51,812 nucleotides of DNA from Candidatus Woesearchaeota archaeon CG1_02_57_44 (GCA_001871415.1 MNWW01000020.1:1-51812); one strand, 5' to 3'; positions 1 to 8,935 are shown, numbered from the stretch's first letter. Numbers and translations are program-made. The notes: generated by a model not told the origin, from the sequence alone.

Positions 1-246
1 TCCGCCGCATTTTGCTCTCTGTTCAAGTTCTTCTGGTGTGGTGGATTTGGATGGAGAGAATACCGTGTCTGATGCTTCGATCGTAGGGTGCAGCTCGACT
101 CCTGCTCTTGCCAATTCAAGGTTGACGATCTCGATGACATTGCCCAGCGTTCGCTCATATCGCGGATAGCGTTGCCGGAATTTTGGGTCTGCGACGCACA
201 GCACGCTCAGCTCGCAGACTTCTCCCAGTGGAACAGAACTCTTCAT
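1..246 (-). CDS. Hypothetical protein, 3' end cut off by window edge
   Basis: Open frame from ATG at 246 to the window edge (MKSSVPLGEVCELSVLCVADPKFRQRYPRYERTLGNVIEIVNLE...), not in the ORF track because it has no stop; AT-rich promoter-like DNA upstream. Confidence 0.4.
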   Translation of the reverse strand, partial: MKSSVPLGEVCELSVLCVADPKFRQRYPRYERTLGNVIEIVNLELARAGVELHPTIEASDTVFSPSKSTTPEELEQRAKCGG

Positions 247-380
247 GGGCCCCGAAAACAAACGCGACCTTATTAATGTTGCCCTTATTAAGTAGTGTCA
301 TCTTGCATCTCGCTACCTGTTGCCTCTCGCTGTGACCTCCATCGCAACCTTTTTCAACACTCGCGCCTCCCGCCATACAG

Positions 381-689
381 GTGACTATGATGGAAGAAGA
401 TGACAAGAATATCGATGTGCCAGAAGGCCAACGCCTGATACAATTCTCCGGCCGCGAGTGTGTGCACTGCAAGGAGATGGATCCTATCGTCGAGCAGCTG
501 CAAAAGGACACCGGGCTGAGGATAACGCATCTGGAGTGCTGGCATGACGAGAAGAACCTCGCGCTCTTTGAGAAGTATGATCAGGGCAGATGCCAGGGCG
601 TGCCCTTCTTCTACAATGAGAAGACCACGAAGTGGATCTGCGGCAACTGCGACTACGACGCGCTCAAGAAGTGGGCCATGGGGGAATGA
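381..689 (+). CDS. Thioredoxin/glutaredoxin-like small protein with CxxC
   Basis: FSGRECVHCKEMDPIVEQLQ...GVPFFYNEKT: CxxC followed by a GVPFF-type cis-Pro motif. Confidence 0.7.
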   Translation: MTMMEEDDKNIDVPEGQRLIQFSGRECVHCKEMDPIVEQLQKDTGLRITHLECWHDEKNLALFEKYDQGRCQGVPFFYNEKTTKWICGNCDYDALKKWAMGE

Positions 690-753
690 GCTGACGAAGT
701 GTTTCGGATCTCTACTATTTTCTTTATTATATATCCCTTCTGTCTGAGGTCCC

Positions 754-3264
754 TCACATCCGGAAGAACTCGGCATTGGGCGTGTACTCGCGCAGCGCCC
801 GCATCAGTGCCTGTCCTCGCTGCCTGCTCAGCGCCCTTCCATGGTGGCTGATGCCAAAGGTGTTCAGGGCACGCTCATGCCCTGTCTGGAACGATGCTGT
901 GTCGATGGTGCACCCCGCGTTGTAGATGGCCTGCACCTGCACCAGCGCGCAGCCGGGAAGGTCCTCGGCCGTGGTGCTCAGGGTGCTGCGCTCATCATTA
1001 TGGCTGATCGAGACATCGAGCAGCTGCAGGCTCGGCAAGGCCCTTTTCTTGGCTTCAAGCATCTCGATGGCAGGTGTGGTCCGTTCACGCGCCGCGAGAT
1101 AGGTGTTGGTGAATCGTTCGACCGCAGCGCCCTCGAGCGCGCTGCCATGCTTGGACAGGTTGAGCGCGTCGATGGCAGAGCCGTTCCAGTCCGCGATATA
1201 GGCGTCGTGGATATTGAATGCCTCAAGGTAGCAGGAGAAGATGATGTCGCGAAGGCGGCCCGTGACATCCGTGTCGAGGATGACGAGCTCAGTGTATGCG
1301 GGATGGATCTTCGAGGGATTGATGGTGTGCGAGGCGTACACGACAGGGGTATGCTCCAGGTTCCCTAGCAGGGCCGTGACCTCCGGGTCCGTGAATCTGC
1401 TGAGCAGATCAAGGCCGGTCTCTGACAGCACGGCTCGCACGTCATCTGCCGGGACATTGCGTGCGCGGGAGATGGCGCTCACGCTGCGCTCGACGCGGGG
1501 GCTGCGGGGATTCCTGCCCATGATAGCGCGGAATACGTCAAGCTGCCGCTCTTGGGTGAGCGCGTCAGGCGCATACTCATTGAGGGGCTCCCATCCGGCC
1601 CGGGTCATCAGTTCCAGGCCTTCGACGATCATGGCTTGGGGCGCCACGCCAGGACCCATGTGCTCGCGCGCGTGCGTGGCGGCCTCATCGGTGACATCAC
1701 CGTACCGGAGCAGCACTTCCCGGGGCAGATGGTGATGGCGTACCAGGGAGCCGACCACCGCGGTGTAGGACGCGTCATAGCCGAGGCGGGAGAGCAGGTC
1801 CTTCACCATGGCTTCTCCTCGTTCAGTGTGACCGTTCAGGCCCTGCGCGATAGCTATGTTGCTGCACAGGGTGGCCCAGGCCAGCTGGCTGCGATGCAGC
1901 GCCGTGGTCTCTCTGGCGCGGTAGTTGTTGGCCGAGTGCTCGGGGCTGTCCTGGTGGAAGAACCAGCTTGAACCTTCCATGAGACGGGAGAGCTCATCAA
2001 GCTTCTGCACGGCCACATACCCGACAGTCCGGTTGAGCCCCGAGACCGTGTATGGTTGGTGGAACATCGCGACGACCTCAGGCAACTGGTGCTCGAGGAA
2101 CGGATGCAGCAGGTCAAAGACCTCGGCGAGGTTGGGGTGCGCCATGAGCGAGGTGAGCACTTGCGTATCCGGGGACTGCAGGGGGTCATAGGAGGTCTGT
2201 ATCCTGGTCGCTCCGGTTGCAGCGGCACTGAGGACTGCGGCAAGGTAGTTGTCGGTGATGGTGCTGTCTCTTTTCCATCGCCTGCCTTGATTGTCCGGCA
2301 GGCGTATGCCCTGCTCATTGATCCGGTCGATGGTGCGCAGCACATAGGTGTCGATGGTCTGCGCCGCCTTGACTACCTTGGCGACCAGCTGGTGCATGTT
2401 GTCATGGCCCAGCGCTGGCGCGGAGGCTGGTGAGAATTCGGTCAGGTGCGCTGACCTGCATCGTGTCCGCAGGTCCAGCAGCAGGCCTGCGGCTTCCTGC
2501 ACATCGGTCGGATAGGGCAGCTGCGCGCCGGTCTGGCGCGCATACGCCCGTCGCAGGTCAAGCGTCATGCCCAGCCATTTCAGGCCGCCCCAATGCTCCT
2601 TGAGGTGGGCTGGGTACAGGGCACGCTGTGTCTCGCGCAGCTGGGTCATGTCATGTCCATGCAGCTGGCATGCTGCCTTTCCGTCGATGAGCTCCTCGAT
2701 GACCGAGGGGACCGAGAAGGATGCATGCCACTCCCGCATGACCATCATATGCTCAAGATAACCATTGTCCAGCACGGATACCGGCTCATGCGCGCCAAGC
2801 TCGAGCAGCGCTTCATTGCCCACCCGTCCAAGGCTCATGACATCGATGAATGACACATTCCAGGGTATGCTCAGGGCGCCTGCCTGCAGAGGCGGTGTCT
2901 CATCGAAATGGCATTGTAGCTGTGTCCTGATCTCGCGCGCCTCAGGGTCACGCTGCACCTGTTCGTAGTCCATGTAGACCTGCACGTCCAGGTCCCCGGG
3001 GACCCATCCTCGCTGCAGGCTGCCGGAGAGTCCTACGCCATAGAGCCATGATAACTGATGCTCCTGCAGGAATCGCGCTACTTTGAAACGGGCAAATGCT
3101 TCGGGTATCTGCGTCATAGCGTGCAGCTTGATGGCTTCGCCAAGCTCAAAGGCGCTTGCGTGCCCGGTCTCATAGCGCGCCACCAGCGAGTCCAGGTCGG
3201 CCTGTCTGCTTCGCTGGCCCGGGGATGTCCTGTGCCGTCTGGCGTGGTCTTTACTATCTGTCAC
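754..3264 (-). CDS. GlnD-like multidomain protein: nucleotidyltransferase, degenerate HD, two ACT-like regions
   Basis: NTase motif GLSGSLQRGWVPGDLDVQV; helical GGLK...LDLRTRCRSAHL region like GlnD; FHQPYTVSGLNRT vs GlnD YHxYTVDEHT; CSNIAIAQGLNGHTERGEAM...LVRHHHLPREVLLRYGDVTDEA vs GlnD FHDIAKGRGGDHSELGA...LVxxHLxMSxxAxxRDIxDxxV; ACT-like LDTDVTGRLRDIIFSCYLEAFNIHDAYIADWNGSAIDALNLS and TTAEDLPGCALVQVQAIYNAGCTIDTASFQT. Confidence 0.7.
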   Translation of the reverse strand: MTDSKDHARRHRTSPGQRSRQADLDSLVARYETGHASAFELGEAIKLHAMTQIPEAFARFKVARFLQEHQLSWLYGVGLSGSLQRGWVPGDLDVQVYMDYEQVQRDPEAREIRTQLQCHFDETPPLQAGALSIPWNVSFIDVMSLGRVGNEALLELGAHEPVSVLDNGYLEHMMVMREWHASFSVPSVIEELIDGKAACQLHGHDMTQLRETQRALYPAHLKEHWGGLKWLGMTLDLRRAYARQTGAQLPYPTDVQEAAGLLLDLRTRCRSAHLTEFSPASAPALGHDNMHQLVAKVVKAAQTIDTYVLRTIDRINEQGIRLPDNQGRRWKRDSTITDNYLAAVLSAAATGATRIQTSYDPLQSPDTQVLTSLMAHPNLAEVFDLLHPFLEHQLPEVVAMFHQPYTVSGLNRTVGYVAVQKLDELSRLMEGSSWFFHQDSPEHSANNYRARETTALHRSQLAWATLCSNIAIAQGLNGHTERGEAMVKDLLSRLGYDASYTAVVGSLVRHHHLPREVLLRYGDVTDEAATHAREHMGPGVAPQAMIVEGLELMTRAGWEPLNEYAPDALTQERQLDVFRAIMGRNPRSPRVERSVSAISRARNVPADDVRAVLSETGLDLLSRFTDPEVTALLGNLEHTPVVYASHTINPSKIHPAYTELVILDTDVTGRLRDIIFSCYLEAFNIHDAYIADWNGSAIDALNLSKHGSALEGAAVERFTNTYLAARERTTPAIEMLEAKKRALPSLQLLDVSISHNDERSTLSTTAEDLPGCALVQVQAIYNAGCTIDTASFQTGHERALNTFGISHHGRALSRQRGQALMRALREYTPNAEFFRM

Positions 3265-3503
3265 GATTCCCGCAAATTATTCCGTGATTATGAATCTTAC
3301 CCCCCCACGCATACGAAATACGTAATCGTTACGATTGCTCCCCTTGTTTTCACAACACCCCTTAAAGGAAAAACTATATAACCATCTGTCTTTTCGGCAG
3401 ACAGGGTCGATGCAGCTGCACGGTGCTGGCTTTCGCGTCCATTATGTCCGCCGCAAGGCGAGGACGAGCAAGCCAAGGCGCGTGTCGTCCCGGGGGTAAT
3501 CAT

Positions 3504-4559
3504 ATGCCACGAAAGACGCTCGCAAGCTTCAAGGTCGAATATCAGCAGCTCATGAACGAGAAGGGAGATGTCGACGAGAAAGTTGCCGCTATCGATCCAG
3601 AATTCGCCAAGCGCTGCTATGAGCTAATGACACTCGTCAGGGTCTTTGACGCCAAGGCCGTGGCCATGCAGCGCCAGGGCCGCATCGGCACTTACGCGTC
3701 CGTGCTCGGTCAGGAGGCGGCGCAGGTAGGTTCTGCGCTCGCGTTGCAGGAGTCAGACTACCTGCTTCCGACTTACCGGGAGGCAGGAGCGCTCATCGCG
3801 CGCGACAGCCCCATGCATCAGCTGCTCCAGTATTTCGGCGGCGATGAGCGCGGCAGCGCGTACGAGGAAGGCATCAATAATTTTCCCATCGCGATTCCCA
3901 TCAGCAGCCAGATTCCGCACGCGACCGGCATCGGCTGGGCCATGCGCCTGAAGGGCCACAAGGCCGCTGCCTTGGTCTATTTCGGCGACGGCGCGTCCAG
4001 CCGCGGGGACTTTCATGAGGCCATCAACATCGCCGCGGTCATGAAGGCGAATGCCGTGTTCTTCTGCCAGAACAATCAGTATGCTATCTCCCTGCCGCGT
4101 GAGCGCCAGACGCTCGCCGAGTCCATCGCACAGAAGGCCATCAGCTATGGCGTTGAGGGCCTGCAGGTGGACGGCAATGATGTGCTGGGAGTGCATAAGG
4201 CGGTGAGCGACGCGCTGCAGAAGGCCTACACAGGCAAGGGCCCGACCCTGATAGAGGCCTACACCTTCCGCCTGGGGGACCATACGACAAGCGATGACGC
4301 AAAGAAGTATCGCGACCCCAAGCTCGTGGAGCAATGGCAGAAGCGTGACCCGCTCGCGCGCCTGCGCGTCTATCTCAGGCAGAAGATGCTCTGGGACGAG
4401 GACTACGAGAAGTCATTGCTCGAGCGCTGCGCAAAAAAGGTCGAGGACGCCGTGGTCAGGTATGAGTCCACGCCTGCCGCTCCGCTGACCGACATGTTCG
4501 ACTATCACTACGCCCAGCTGCCCCAGAACCTTGCTGAGCAGCGCAGGGAGGTGATGTGA
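3504..4559 (+). CDS. pdhA: Pyruvate/2-oxoacid dehydrogenase E1 alpha subunit
   Basis: TPP-binding GDGASSRGDFHEAINIAAVMKANAVFFCQNNQYAIS; start placed at MPRKTLASF (the listed ORF starts at 3423). Confidence 0.93.
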   Translation: MPRKTLASFKVEYQQLMNEKGDVDEKVAAIDPEFAKRCYELMTLVRVFDAKAVAMQRQGRIGTYASVLGQEAAQVGSALALQESDYLLPTYREAGALIARDSPMHQLLQYFGGDERGSAYEEGINNFPIAIPISSQIPHATGIGWAMRLKGHKAAALVYFGDGASSRGDFHEAINIAAVMKANAVFFCQNNQYAISLPRERQTLAESIAQKAISYGVEGLQVDGNDVLGVHKAVSDALQKAYTGKGPTLIEAYTFRLGDHTTSDDAKKYRDPKLVEQWQKRDPLARLRVYLRQKMLWDEDYEKSLLERCAKKVEDAVVRYESTPAAPLTDMFDYHYAQLPQNLAEQRREVM

Positions 4560-5531
4560 ATGACCGTCATGAACATCCTCGAGGCGGTGCGAGATGGCCT
4601 GCGACAGGAGCTTAAGGCGGATCCTGATGTGGTGCTCTTCGGCGAGGACATCGGCAGAAATGGCGGCGTGTTTCGCACGACCGACGGCCTCTTCGACGAG
4701 TTTCCCGGCAGGGTCATCGACACGCCGTTGGCGGAGCTGGGCATCGTCGCCTCAGCAGTGGGCATGGCCGCCTATGGCATGCGCCCGGTCGTGGAGATAC
4801 AGTTCTCCGGCTTTGTCTATGGCGCCATGGAGCAGCTCATCAGCCACGCCGCGCGCCTCAGGAACCGCACGCGGGGCAAGTTCACCTGCCCGATGGTCCT
4901 GCGCGCGCCCTACAGCGGCGGCATCCGCGCGCTGGAGCATCACAGCGAGTCAATGGAAGCGTTCTATGTGCACACGCAGGGGCTCAAGGTCGTCATCCCC
5001 AGCAATCCCTATGACGCCAAAGGACTGCTCATCGCCGCCATCCGCGACCCTGATCCGGTCATCTTCCTGGAGCCAAAGCGTATCTATCGCGCGGTCAAAG
5101 CAGAGGTTCCAGATGGCTCGTATGTGGTGCCACTGGGTCGCGCGTCCATACTGCGCGAGGGCACCGATATCACCGTGGTCTCGTGGGGGAGCATGATGAA
5201 GTCTGTGCTCGACGCAGCGACCGAGCTGCAGGGAAAGGCGAGCATCGAGGTGCTGGACCTGCGCACGCTCTCTCCGATGGATACGGCGTCGATAATCGCG
5301 AGCGTGGAGAAGACCGGGAGGTTGCTGGTGGTCAGCGAGGAGCCAAGGACGTGCAGTGTCGCTGGCGAGATACTGGCGCAGGTGGCCGAGCGCGCGATGC
5401 TCAGCCTGCAGGCGCCACCGCGGCGCGTGACGGGCTTTGACACCATCATGCCGCTCTACAAGATGGAGAATGATTATATCCCCAGCAAGGACAAGATAAT
5501 GAAGGCGATACTGGACGTGGTGAGCTACTGA
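4560..5531 (+). CDS. pdhB: Pyruvate/2-oxoacid dehydrogenase E1 beta subunit
   Basis: FGEDIGRNGGVFRTTDGL...DTPLAELGIVASAVGMA; directly abuts E1 alpha. Confidence 0.93.
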   Translation: MTVMNILEAVRDGLRQELKADPDVVLFGEDIGRNGGVFRTTDGLFDEFPGRVIDTPLAELGIVASAVGMAAYGMRPVVEIQFSGFVYGAMEQLISHAARLRNRTRGKFTCPMVLRAPYSGGIRALEHHSESMEAFYVHTQGLKVVIPSNPYDAKGLLIAAIRDPDPVIFLEPKRIYRAVKAEVPDGSYVVPLGRASILREGTDITVVSWGSMMKSVLDAATELQGKASIEVLDLRTLSPMDTASIIASVEKTGRLLVVSEEPRTCSVAGEILAQVAERAMLSLQAPPRRVTGFDTIMPLYKMENDYIPSKDKIMKAILDVVSY

Positions 5532-7060
5532 TGGCGTATGAATTCGTGTTCCCGGACGTCGGTGAGGGCATCCCTGAGGGGATGCTCAAGGAATGGAAAG
5601 TCAATGTAGGAGACAAGGTCTCGGCTGATGAGACGCTCTGCATGGTCGAGACCGACAAGGCGGTGGTGGAGATGCCCAGCCCCCGGGCAGGTGTGATACT
5701 CAAGGTATTCCATGCCGCTGGCGAGATAATCAAGGTCGGCGAGATACTGGCCATCATCGGCGAGGAAGGTGAATCGGTCCAGAGCGCCACGGGCGAGAGG
5801 AGCGCGTCGACCGCTTCAGCGACAGCAACCGCGACAGCAACCGTGGCCAAGGACGCGAAGGGACCGCGATCCGAGGACGCGGCGTCTGCAGGAAAACCTG
5901 GTGCTGGCGAAGCAGAGCATTACACCGGAAGCGTCGTCGGCAAGCTCGAGGAAGCGTCTGAATCCATGAAGGACGTGCCGCGCGACGCGCAGCAGTCATC
6001 GGCTCCGGCAGACGGCGTGAAGGCGACCCTGCTCGTGCGAAAGCTCGCGCAGGCCATGGGCGTCGATATCAGCAAGGTCAAGGGCACAGGTCCGCAGGGG
6101 CGCATCACTGAGGATGATGTGAAGGCCGCAGTCGGCAGGGAGCCGACACCTGGCGGGCCATCCTCGTCAAGCGCGGCATCGCCAGCAGCGGCTTCGCCGT
6201 CGACCTCCGTAGCTTCTTCAGCGTCGGCGTCCGCAGCATCCGTCTCCGCGTCAGCGTCTGCAGCGACGCAGCCCGCCAAGCCCGCAATCAAGCGCAAGTA
6301 TGATATGTGGGGCTATATCGACCGTCAGCCGTTCAAGGGCATCCGCAAGACCATAGCGACGCGTATGCTCCAGAGCCAGAGCGAGAACGCGCCCGTGACC
6401 TACCATGTCAGTGTCAATGCGGGCAACCTGGTCCTGCTGCGCGAGAAGGAGAAGAAGAGGGCGGCGGAGCAGGGCATCAAGCTCACGTATCTCGCCTACA
6501 TCGTCAAGGCCGTGGCCCTTGCGGTGCTTGGCCATACCGCGGTCAACAGCAGTCTGGTCGACGATGAGATACTACTCAAGAAATATGCCAACGTCGGCAT
6601 CGCGGTTGATACTGAACACGGCCTGTATGTCCCGGTGATAAAGCGCGCAGAGACGCAGGACGTGCTCGCGATAGCCAAGGAGATATCGCGTCTCGCGGAC
6701 GCGGTCAAGGACAATAAGCTTAATCCCATGGACCTGAAGGGCGGCAGCATCAGCATAACGAACCTTGGCAGCGTCGGGGTAGAGTACTTCACGCCCGTCA
6801 TCAACCCCGGCGAGTGCAGCGTGCTGGGTGTGGGCAGGATGAAGGATGCGCCCGTGCTCGAGCAGGCGGCTGACGGCAAGGGCTCAGGACCAAAGGTGGT
6901 TCCCGGGAGGATATTGCCGCTCTCGCTGACCGCGGACCATCGCATTGTCGACGGCGCTGAGGCGGCGCGCTTCCTCAACGATGTCAAGCGCATGCTTGAG
7001 GATCCAGGCGACGGCTCAGGAAATCCCGACGACTGGCCTGCGAAGAAGGTTGCGGTGTGA
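5531..7060 (+). CDS. pdhC: Dihydrolipoamide acyltransferase E2 (lipoyl domain, peripheral-subunit-binding domain, catalytic domain)
   Basis: Lipoyl ETDKAVVEMPSP; PSBD VRKLAQAMGVDISKVKGTGPQGRITEDDV; Ala/Ser linker; catalytic SLTADHRIVDGAEAARFLND. Confidence 0.95.
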   Translation: MAYEFVFPDVGEGIPEGMLKEWKVNVGDKVSADETLCMVETDKAVVEMPSPRAGVILKVFHAAGEIIKVGEILAIIGEEGESVQSATGERSASTASATATATATVAKDAKGPRSEDAASAGKPGAGEAEHYTGSVVGKLEEASESMKDVPRDAQQSSAPADGVKATLLVRKLAQAMGVDISKVKGTGPQGRITEDDVKAAVGREPTPGGPSSSSAASPAAASPSTSVASSASASAASVSASASAATQPAKPAIKRKYDMWGYIDRQPFKGIRKTIATRMLQSQSENAPVTYHVSVNAGNLVLLREKEKKRAAEQGIKLTYLAYIVKAVALAVLGHTAVNSSLVDDEILLKKYANVGIAVDTEHGLYVPVIKRAETQDVLAIAKEISRLADAVKDNKLNPMDLKGGSISITNLGSVGVEYFTPVINPGECSVLGVGRMKDAPVLEQAADGKGSGPKVVPGRILPLSLTADHRIVDGAEAARFLNDVKRMLEDPGDGSGNPDDWPAKKVAV

Positions 7061-7061
7061 G

Positions 7062-7514
7062 TCACATATAGGCAATCGCGCTTCTGATCTCCGCGATGAT
7101 GTGCTTGTCTGCCAGGATTGCTTGGCTCTCCAGCAACACCTCTCGGCACAGCGCCAGGCGCGGACCGGTGGATTGTGATCCTATATCACGTGTATGATAC
7201 TGTGCATTGATGCGTGACCTGAAAGCGCTATGGATGCTCCTTTTCGTCCTTGCAGGATAAGGGACTGCATGGTCCATCGCCGCGAGTGTGCATTGATGTA
7301 TCTCGCTCTTGATGTCTGCTGCAACCAGCACAGCGGTCAATGAGTAATAACAGCAATAGTAGGTGATGGTGGCCTGCCAGAGCGGACTCCTCACACAGGT
7401 GAGGTCATCAAGGGAGATGTGTGCCATGCTCAGGAACCCGCGTGCCTGCGGCATATCAGCTTTGACGACGCGGATGCCCTTTTCCTGTTGTCTGCACCAT
7501 TCAATCAAAACCAT
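7062..7514 (-). CDS. HEPN domain protein (putative toxin of a HEPN-MNT pair)
   Basis: Helical protein with FRSRINAQYHTRD (R-x4-6-H); start at MVLIEWCRQQ overlaps the upstream NTase gene by 14 nt. Confidence 0.7.
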   Translation of the reverse strand: MVLIEWCRQQEKGIRVVKADMPQARGFLSMAHISLDDLTCVRSPLWQATITYYCCYYSLTAVLVAADIKSEIHQCTLAAMDHAVPYPARTKRSIHSAFRSRINAQYHTRDIGSQSTGPRLALCREVLLESQAILADKHIIAEIRSAIAYM

Positions 7515-8076
7515 ACCAATGCCTCCAGGCCAGGCGCGTGTAGCGCTCTGCCCCGGAGAGGATGATGTGGTTAATGAGTATTCCTGCTGCGAATCTGTCT
7601 TTCTTCTGGAGCATGCGGACATATTCCGGCTCGCTCAGCGAGATGGGATGGAGAGGTATGCCCATGATGTGTTCGGGCATCTTTTCCCTGCTCCCGATTA
7701 TCAGAATGTCGAGATCGGATTGTCTTGTCTGTTCTGCCTTGGCATAGCTGCCATGCAGCACACACATCCCGGATGTCGCGCTCAACGGGCGAGCAAACAG
7801 ATGTTCATCGAGGAATCGCAGCTTGCGTCCCATCTCTGCGATGGCCAGCAGGTCAGGGACCGATGTGTTGTGCCTATTGAGCATATACTGCTTGATGGTT
7901 CCTTTCGGTTCACTGACGAGAACGTGTAGGTCTTCAAGTTCCCTGAGGGAGAGCGCTATCGCCTTCTGGCTCAAGGGGATGGTTGATGTGAGTTCCCTGC
8001 CATGGACGCGGCGCTCGTAGTCCTCGAGGAACTGTTCGAGCAGTAGCGCATACTTATTGAGTATCATTTTACTCAT
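7501..8076 (-). CDS. MNT-type nucleotidyltransferase with N-terminal winged HTH (putative antitoxin)
   Basis: LHGSYAKAEQTRQSDLDILIIG (GSxx10DxD); wHTH IPLSQKAIALSLRELEDLHVLVSEPKGTIKQYMLN; start placed at MSKMILNKY next to a TATA-like ATTATATAT. Confidence 0.8.
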   Translation of the reverse strand: MSKMILNKYALLLEQFLEDYERRVHGRELTSTIPLSQKAIALSLRELEDLHVLVSEPKGTIKQYMLNRHNTSVPDLLAIAEMGRKLRFLDEHLFARPLSATSGMCVLHGSYAKAEQTRQSDLDILIIGSREKMPEHIMGIPLHPISLSEPEYVRMLQKKDRFAAGILINHIILSGAERYTRLAWRHWYGFD

Positions 8077-8085
8077 GTGAGTAAA
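8068..8085. promoter_or_regulatory. Palindromic operator candidate over the start codon of the MNT-HEPN operon
   Basis: TTTACTCA-TG-TGAGTAAA, perfect 8-bp arms, overlapping ATG at 8076. Confidence 0.5.
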
Positions 8086-8423
8086 TACGTGCTCATATAT
8101 AATGCTTCTGCGTGCCGCAGGTATATCATCTTTTTCATCTGATGCTGTTTCTTTGGCTTTCACAACCCCATTCCTTCTTTTTTTCCTCCCTATTGCAACG
8201 CTTATTAATCCCCTGCGCCGTGGCATGTTCTCTCGTAAAGCAAGACAGCGACTATCAGTCGGGGCGAAGCCCCGGGTGACCCTACAAACGAGCAACAAGG
8301 AATCGCACGCAGGCACAGCCTGACCGTATGCCCGGCATCCAGCCGATGCATCAGTAAGCGAATCCGAAAGCTCGCTGCTTTCTATCAAGCTCCTCTATGC
8401 GATAACGGAGGGAGGTGTGAACA

Positions 8424-8495
8424 ATGCCAGCGCAACCAGTCAAGCAACCAGCCAAGCCGGCCGCCAAGCCAGCACAGCCAGCAAAGAAGAAATAA
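8424..8495 (+). CDS. Tiny Ala/Pro/Lys-rich peptide MPAQPVKQPAKPAAKPAQPAKKK
   Basis: Strong SD GGAGGGAGGTG just upstream of ATG; 23 aa then TAA. Confidence 0.45.
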   Translation: MPAQPVKQPAKPAAKPAQPAKKK

Positions 8496-8683
8496 GGCAC
8501 AGTCTCAGACGGATGCTATCATCCGTGGCGCAAACCCGCGGGGCGAAATAGGCAGCGATGCCGTATCGCCCTGCGCGATGTGCCCCCTCTATCACTGACG
8601 ACATGATCGACGACAGAGAACAGTGTCCACGATCAACCACGACAGATGCGCAACGCGATACCCCCGAGAGGGAGGTGACCATC

Positions 8684-8755
8684 ATGGCAAAGAAACAGCA
8701 GCCGGCCAAGAAGAAGCAGTCCCAGCCGATGGATGAAGACGAAGAGGACTACTAG
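8684..8755 (+). CDS. Tiny charged peptide MAKKQQPAKKKQSQPMDEDEEDY
   Basis: Strong SD GGGAGGTGACC upstream of ATG; 23 aa then TAG; in tandem with the preceding tiny ORF. Confidence 0.5.
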   Translation: MAKKQQPAKKKQSQPMDEDEEDY

Positions 8756-8796
8756 TCCATCAACGATAGACCTGTCACTCCTCATTTTTCTTTTTC

Positions 8797-8935
8797 TTAT
8801 TGCAAAGCACGTGGGTTGAATACCCTGTCCTTCAGGACGTGCTATGCAATTCAAAAATCCGCCTGCAATGACGAGGCGTGGCAATACAGCGGCCTTCAGG
8901 CCGCGGTTAGCGCCGAGTGGCGGATTTTTGTTATT
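8797..8935 (+). repeat. Structured dispersed repeat, copy 1
   Basis: Near-identical to 51652-51789; ATTGCAAAGCAC...GTGCTATGCAAT and AAAAATCCGCC...GGCGGATTTTT stems with internal CCTTCAGG hairpins. Confidence 0.85.

Noticed and set aside
3308-3345. Palindrome-like CGTAATCGTTACG between the GlnD-like gene and the PDH operon
   Set aside because: Only 5-bp arms in an AT-rich divergent promoter; too short to call an operator without conservation.
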